In this document: in pieces, positions 6,393 through 9,542 of the stretch
Numbering within the stretch: the first letter of the stretch is position 1
Layout of the letters: each line of letters starts with the position of its first letter
Assembly (NCBI GenBank): GCA_030833685.1
Contig: JAURGS010000089.1
Span: forward strand, 1-9,542
Length of the DNA: 9,542 bases
Origin: Rhodoferax sp.
GTDB lineage: Bacteria; Pseudomonadota; Gammaproteobacteria; Burkholderiales; Burkholderiaceae_C
Direction of reading: 5' to 3'
The notes under the pieces: generated by a model
Database searches by the model: none
The model's input: the letters and a program-made list of their open reading frames with translations, nothing else
What the model was told of the DNA's origin: nothing
Position numbers and translations under genes: made by a program

Positions 6393-7295
6393 ATGCCAGA
6401 TCTCGCAGACATCAACCACCGGTTTGCGCTGCCAGACCACCTGCATTTCGAGCGCGGCCCAGGCGAGCTGCTGTTTGCTGCCGTGCGCACCGAACTGGTC
6501 AGCGCACGACTTTGCCTGCAAGGCGCACACCTAACCGACTGGCAACCCAGGGGTCATAAGCCCGTCATCTGGCTTTCGCCCAAAGCAATCTATGCGCCGG
6601 GGCAAGCCTTGCGCGGTGGCGTACCGGTGTGCTGGCCCTGGTTCGGTGCTCAGGCGGGTGGGCCAGCACACGGATTTGCGCGCACGCTGACATGGGCCGT
6701 GAGCAGCAGTGCCCTCAACGCAGACGGCTCAGTTCGTCTACAGCTGGGCCTAGTGGACAACGCCCAGACGCGAGGCATCTGGAACCACCGTTTTACCCTC
6801 TGTCTTGAATGCACGATCGGGGCTACGCTGACGCTCAAGCTCACCACTGTCAACTGCAGTGACACGACCATGACCCTGACCCAGGCTTTGCACAGCTATT
6901 TTGCAGTGGGCAATATTGAAGCCGTGGTGGTGCATGGCCTTGAGAACTGCGCCTACCAGGACAAATTGCGTGGCTTTGCCTGGGATCACCAGCGCGGGCC
7001 AATTCGGTTCGCACAAGAAACTGATCGCATCTATGTCGACAGATCAGCCCAGTGTGTGATTGAAGACCCCAGTTGGGATCGTCGCCTCCACATTGCCAAA
7101 ACGGGCAGCGCCTCAACCGTCGTGTGGAACCCCTGGCGTGAGCGCGCGGCCACACTCACCGACATGCCAGCTGAGAGCTATCGAGACATGCTGTGCGTAG
7201 AAACCAGCAACGCCGGGGACGATCAACTACAAATTGCACCAGGCGCGCAGCACGCCCTCAGCGCGCACATCAGCGTCGAAACAATATCATCCTGA
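6393..7295 (+). CDS. yeaD: D-hexose-6-phosphate mutarotase (YeaD-type aldose 1-epimerase family)
   Basis: A 300-residue protein close in length and motifs to E. coli YeaD, which interconverts the alpha and beta anomers of glucose-6-phosphate and similar sugar phosphates in the cytoplasm. Visible family motifs are LQGAHLTDWQP (42-52), LRGGVPVCWPWFG (73-85, R74), GPAHGFART (90-98, with H93), LTQALHSYF (162-170, catalytic His H167), TDRIY (210-214) and CVETSN (268-273, catalytic Glu E270). The frame extends to an ATG at 6306 with a GGGAAG just upstream, giving 329 residues. The added stretch is not family-like, so the ATG at 6393 is preferred, though its ribosome site is poor. It ends only 9 bases from the convergent metW stop. 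Function of the family is well established; start choice is moderately sure. Confidence 0.9.
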   Translation: MPDLADINHRFALPDHLHFERGPGELLFAAVRTELVSARLCLQGAHLTDWQPRGHKPVIWLSPKAIYAPGQALRGGVPVCWPWFGAQAGGPAHGFARTLTWAVSSSALNADGSVRLQLGLVDNAQTRGIWNHRFTLCLECTIGATLTLKLTTVNCSDTTMTLTQALHSYFAVGNIEAVVVHGLENCAYQDKLRGFAWDHQRGPIRFAQETDRIYVDRSAQCVIEDPSWDRRLHIAKTGSASTVVWNPWRERAATLTDMPAESYRDMLCVETSNAGDDQLQIAPGAQHALSAHISVETISS

Positions 7296-7304
7296 AATGC
7301 TGCC

Positions 7305-7916
7305 TCAGCTTTGGCTAATCAGGTCTGAGCCGGCCTGCGCAGTGAGCTGATAGACAGACGTGCTGGCCAGCCCATTGGGCCAAAAGCGCACCACACGACC
7401 CTCGTGCAAGCCAAAGCTGTCAATCACGCGCATGCCATGGCGGTGCGCCAGGACGCCAAAGTCGACGTAAGTGCCCACGCGAATATTGGGCGTGTCGTAC
7501 CACTGATAAGGCAAGCGCCGCGTCACGGGCATGCGCCCGCGCAAAACACTCAAGCGATTCGGCCAATGCGCAAAATTGGGAAACGCCACCACGCCGATTC
7601 GGCCCACCCGAACGGTTTCGCGCAACATCACCTCGGCATTGCGCAAATGCTGCAAGGTGTCGACCTGCAGCACCACGTCAAACGACGCATCATCAAACAT
7701 GGAGAGCCCCTGATCAAGGTTGAGTTGCAGCACATCAACGCCGCGTTGCAGACACGCCAAAACATTCGCGTCATCGAGCTCAACGCCGTAACCTGTGCAG
7801 CCACGTGCGCGCATCAGGTGCTCGAGCATGGCACCGTCGCCACAACCCAGGTCAAGCACGTGCGAGCCGTAGGGAACCAACTCGGCAAGCGTGCGCAAGG
7901 TCTTGAGGTCACTCAT
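7305..7916 (-). CDS. metW: Methionine biosynthesis protein MetW
   Basis: A 203-residue class I SAM-dependent methyltransferase-fold protein. Motif I is HVLDLGCGDG (19-28), followed by the acidic YGVELDD (43-49) that would hold the SAM ribose, and QVDTLQHL at 84-91. The PNFAHWPNRL, GRMPVTRRLPYQWYDTPN segment (113-144) is diagnostic of MetW. MetW is nearly always paired with MetX in proteobacteria, and in some species MetX is reported to need it for acyltransfer. Its own methyl acceptor is not known. The ATG overlaps the metX stop as ATGA, with GAGG (7924-7927 complement) seven bases upstream inside metX, so the two are one transcript under the metX leader. Confidence 0.96.
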   Translation of the reverse strand: MSDLKTLRTLAELVPYGSHVLDLGCGDGAMLEHLMRARGCTGYGVELDDANVLACLQRGVDVLQLNLDQGLSMFDDASFDVVLQVDTLQHLRNAEVMLRETVRVGRIGVVAFPNFAHWPNRLSVLRGRMPVTRRLPYQWYDTPNIRVGTYVDFGVLAHRHGMRVIDSFGLHEGRVVRFWPNGLASTSVYQLTAQAGSDLISQS

Positions 7917-9082
7917 GCGCTGACCTCGATATTTTTGAAGTAGGCCCGAACAGCAGCCAGGTAGCGCGCATCGTCAAGCAAGAATGCATCGTGGCCATGC
8001 GGTGCGTCGATCTCGGCATAACTGACCTTGCGCCGGTTATCCAACAAGGCCTTGACGATCTCGCGACTGCGCTTGGGTGCAAAGCGCCAGTCGGTCGTGA
8101 AGCTCACCATCAAAAAGTTGGCCCGCGCGCGCGCCAAAGCTCTGCTCAGATTGCCATCAAAAGCGGCAGCAGGATCAAAATAATCCAGGGCACGCGTGAT
8201 CAGCAAGTAGGTATTGGCGTCGAAATATTCAGCAAATTTGTCGCCTTGGTGACGCAAGTAGCTTTCGATTTGAAATTCAACGTCCTGGGTACTGAATTTA
8301 TAGGGTGCAGCATCGTCGGGCGCGACACCTGTGCCCTGACTGGCTTTACTCAAGACCGCGTCACGCAGCTGACGACCAAATTTTTCATTCATCACATCAT
8401 CGCTGAGGTAGGTGATGTGCCCGATCATGCGCGCAATGCGAAGGCCGCGCTTGGGTACTGTGCCGTGCTGGTAAAAGTGGCCGCCATGAAAATCCGGATC
8501 GGTCACGATGGCCCGGCGCGCCACTTCATTGAACGCAATATTCTCGGCCGTCAGGTTCGGTGCGCTGGCGATCACCACTGCGTTTCGAACCCGCTCAGGA
8601 TACTGCAGTGCCCAGCTCAGCGCCTGCATTGCGCCCAGGCTGCCACCCATGACTGCTGCCAGGCTCTCGATGCCCAAGGCATCAAGAAGCCGCGCCTGGG
8701 CATTGACCCAATCTTCCACGGTGACCACCGGAAAGTCTGCGCCGTAAATACGCCCTGTGTCAGGGTTGGTATGCATAGGACCGGTCGAGCCAAAGCACGA
8801 CCCCAGGTTATTCACCCCAATCACAAAGAATCGGTCGGTATCCACCGGCTTGCCCGGGCCAATCATGTTGTCCCACCAACCCAGCGACTTGGCCTGCCCC
8901 TCGTAAACGCCAGCCACATGATGATCGGCGTTGAGGGCGTGGCAAACCAGGACTGCATTGGAGCGCTCAGCATTGAGCTGCCCGTGGGTCTCGTAGCGCA
9001 GCATGTAGTCGCGCAGGGCAGCGCCACTGCGCATCGGCAGGGCGGCTTCAAAACGCATGGTTTGTGGCGAGGCAATCAACAT
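7913..9082 (-). CDS. metX: Homoserine O-acyltransferase MetX (acetyl or succinyl donor)
   Basis: A 389-residue alpha/beta-hydrolase-fold enzyme that acylates homoserine in the first dedicated step of methionine synthesis. From the chosen ATG, motifs include CHALNADHHVAG, WWDNMIGPGKP, the nucleophile elbow GGSLGAMQ (catalytic Ser 148), TTDWRFAP (Asp 331) and PHGHDAF (His 364). The ATG at 9082 starts MLIASPQTMRF, as in close relatives. A TTG three codons earlier is less likely. Neither has a strong Shine-Dalgarno. Betaproteobacterial MetX proteins are often succinyl-CoA-dependent (called MetXS), so the donor may be succinyl-CoA rather than acetyl-CoA. I cannot decide this by eye. It is preceded by a SAM-II-like riboswitch and terminator, and followed by overlapping metW. 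Confidence 0.96.
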   Translation of the reverse strand: MLIASPQTMRFEAALPMRSGAALRDYMLRYETHGQLNAERSNAVLVCHALNADHHVAGVYEGQAKSLGWWDNMIGPGKPVDTDRFFVIGVNNLGSCFGSTGPMHTNPDTGRIYGADFPVVTVEDWVNAQARLLDALGIESLAAVMGGSLGAMQALSWALQYPERVRNAVVIASAPNLTAENIAFNEVARRAIVTDPDFHGGHFYQHGTVPKRGLRIARMIGHITYLSDDVMNEKFGRQLRDAVLSKASQGTGVAPDDAAPYKFSTQDVEFQIESYLRHQGDKFAEYFDANTYLLITRALDYFDPAAAFDGNLSRALARARANFLMVSFTTDWRFAPKRSREIVKALLDNRRKVSYAEIDAPHGHDAFLLDDARYLAAVRAYFKNIEVSA

Positions 9083-9104
9083 GGCAGGCAAGTTCGTTTA
9101 GGCC

Positions 9105-9140
9105 AAAAAAAACCCAGCTGAGCGCGTCACGCAGCCGGGT
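9105..9140 (-). terminator. Intrinsic terminator in the metX leader (riboswitch expression platform)
   Basis: Reading the minus strand, CCCGGCTG (9139-9132) pairs with CAGCTGGG (9120-9113) over eight positions with one wobble, and an additional A-T pair closes the base. Eight T residues follow at once (9112-9105). The run ends 22 bases before the metX ATG, so the hairpin would stop metX transcription early rather than end the gene. It may also stop read-through from the upstream M20-type gene. Its 5' arm can pair instead with GCCGGG (9198-9193) in the aptamer. Confidence 0.85.
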
Positions 9141-9160
9141 GATCATCGTCGAAACACAAG

Positions 9161-9226
9161 CCTGTTTAGCTGAATTTCGGAGCTGGTTGAACCCCGGCGC
9201 CCGCAATCTGGATCAAATCGACGCGT
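9161..9226 (-). promoter_or_regulatory. SAM-II-like riboswitch aptamer upstream of metX
   Basis: On the minus strand the order of conserved blocks matches the SAM-II (SAM-alpha) consensus as I know it. A P1 5' strand GCGTC (9224-9220) is followed by GATTT (9219-9215), TTGC (9206-9203), then P1 3' strand GGCGC (9201-9197), and finally AGCTAAACAGG (9171-9161) as the pseudoknot strand. P1 forms five pairs with one wobble. Between P1 and GCTAAA there is an additional predicted hairpin, CGGGG (9196-9192) with CTCCG (9182-9178), longer than in the minimal aptamer. It binds S-adenosylmethionine in known members and represses methionine genes. The position, directly after a promoter and before metX, agrees. 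SAM-II is best known from alphaproteobacteria. Confidence 0.88.
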
Positions 9227-9233
9227 TGGCCGT

Positions 9234-9239
9234 AGTATA
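9234..9239 (-). promoter_or_regulatory. Predicted -10 box of the metX promoter
   Basis: TATACT on the minus strand matches the sigma-70 -10 consensus at five of six positions, within TTTTATACTACGG. The expected start is about A9226-A9227, the first bases of the aptamer, giving a leader of roughly 145 bases. No good -35 is seen at the usual distance (the best is TGTGCA), so an activator or other contacts may help. Confidence 0.65.
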
Positions 9240-9309
9240 AAACCTCGCTCACGGCTGCACATGCGCGGCGCGCCAGCAGGGATCATCGGGCGCGGGCAAT
9301 ATGCGCTGG

Positions 9310-9332
9310 CCCTGACGCACGATGCTCAGGGC
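9310..9332 (-). repeat. Stem-loop spanning the stop codon of the right-edge M20 gene
   Basis: On the minus strand GCCCTGA (9332-9326, which includes the TGA stop) pairs perfectly with TCAGGGC (9315-9309) around a 10-base loop. No T-run follows. It may act as a weak terminator or protect the 3' end of the transcript. Confidence 0.4.
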
Positions 9333-9542
9333 TGCACGGCGTAGCCCTTGAGCTGCAAGGTGGCCAAAGCCATGACCTTGGCCGAGTCCACTAACTCCTG
9401 GATACCCACGTACTCGTTAGGCTGGTGGGCCAGCTCCAGAATGCCGGGGCCATAGGCAATGCAATCGCGCAACTTGCCGGTTCGAACAATGTGTTTTTGA
9501 TCGTAAGTGCCAGGGCTGGCAATGTAGCGGGGTTCGCGCCCC
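9326..9542 (-). CDS. M20-family hydrolase, ArgE/DapE/ACY1 type (C-terminal fragment)
   Basis: The minus strand is open from the right edge to a TGA at 9326-9328, giving the last 71 residues of a gene whose start lies outside the window. The segment AYGPGILELAHQPNEYVG (residues 29-46 of the fragment) matches the C-terminal motif of ArgE/DapE-type M20 hydrolases, whose His supplies a zinc ligand. It is followed by a final helix QELVDSAKVMALATLQL. These enzymes deacylate N-acyl amino acids or related compounds. This protein is not a copy of the M20 dipeptidase at 4773-6260, which has a different C-terminal motif (SNAHGPNE). It lies upstream of metX in the same direction, but the metX leader has its own promoter and a terminator. 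Confidence 0.85.
   Translation of the reverse strand, partial: GREPRYIASPGTYDQKHIVRTGKLRDCIAYGPGILELAHQPNEYVGIQELVDSAKVMALATLQLKGYAVQP

Noticed and set aside
6261..6530. 90-codon in-frame N-terminal extension of the M20 peptidase
   Set aside because: The extension is antisense to the mutarotase gene, is not family-like, and the internal ATG at 6260 has a good GGAG site seven bases away.
7404..7943. 179-codon plus-strand open frame opposite metW
   Set aside because: metW on the minus strand carries clear diagnostic motifs; the plus-strand translation is His- and Gln-rich noise typical of antisense GC-rich DNA.
9083..9091. TTG start three codons upstream of the chosen metX ATG
   Set aside because: No better ribosome site, a rarer start codon, and relatives begin at the equivalent of MLIASPQ.
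7991..9121. A 376-codon open frame on the plus strand opposite metX
   Set aside because: It lies entirely antisense to metX, whose motifs and family length are unmistakable. The frame has no recognisable motifs and is explained by GC-rich codon bias.
9083..9325. A small gene in the 243-base gap upstream of metX
   Set aside because: No frame with a start, ribosome site and plausible protein was seen; the conserved elements here fit a structured RNA leader.
1..9542. Mobile element, CRISPR array, tRNA or prophage signals
   Set aside because: I saw no transposase or integrase, no regularly spaced direct repeats, and no tRNA-like cloverleaf, and the composition looks even outside the tetR-dctP promoter.

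Overview
The window looks like chromosomal DNA of a betaproteobacterium, most likely order Burkholderiales and close to Comamonadaceae. This is inferred from the GC-rich composition, the overlapping metX-metW pair, the TRAP-type solute-binding protein with a divergent catabolic regulator, and the general look of the proteins. There are no rRNAs, tRNAs, transposases, CRISPR arrays or phage genes. Coding density is high and no gene-free gap exceeds about 245 bases.

Region A (1-4156) is a putative uptake and catabolic module. A DctP-type periplasmic binding protein, cut by the left edge, reads leftward. Diverging from it is a rightward four-gene string: a TetR-family regulator, a Gfo/Idh/MocA oxidoreductase (joined to tetR by an ATGA overlap), a type II 3-dehydroquinate dehydratase homologue (aroQ-like) and a shikimate dehydrogenase-family protein (aroE-like). 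The last two keep their catalytic residues but differ from the biosynthetic enzymes at substrate-contacting positions. The module therefore looks like catabolism of quinate, shikimate or a related cyclic polyol acid rather than housekeeping aromatic synthesis. The promoter region between dctP and tetR holds three short palindromes, one wrapped exactly around a consensus TATAAT box, and these are good operator candidates.

Region B (4157-7304) holds ordinary genes: a small four-helix CopD-like membrane protein, an M20-family dipeptidase on the minus strand, and a divergent D-hexose-6-phosphate mutarotase (YeaD type). A GC-rich inverted repeat lies between the convergent CopD-like and M20 genes.

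Region C (7305-9542, minus strand) is methionine biosynthesis. metX (homoserine O-acyltransferase) and metW (methyltransferase-fold partner) overlap by ATGA. Upstream of metX I read a TATACT promoter box, a SAM-II-like riboswitch aptamer starting at or next to the predicted transcription start, and a canonical intrinsic terminator with eight T residues 22 bases before the metX ATG. This predicts SAM feedback by premature transcription termination. The right edge cuts a second M20-family hydrolase (ArgE/DapE type), of which only the last 71 residues are present.

The two points most worth follow-up are the riboswitch with its apparent terminator platform, and the cyclitol-acid module with its diverged AroQ and AroE homologues.
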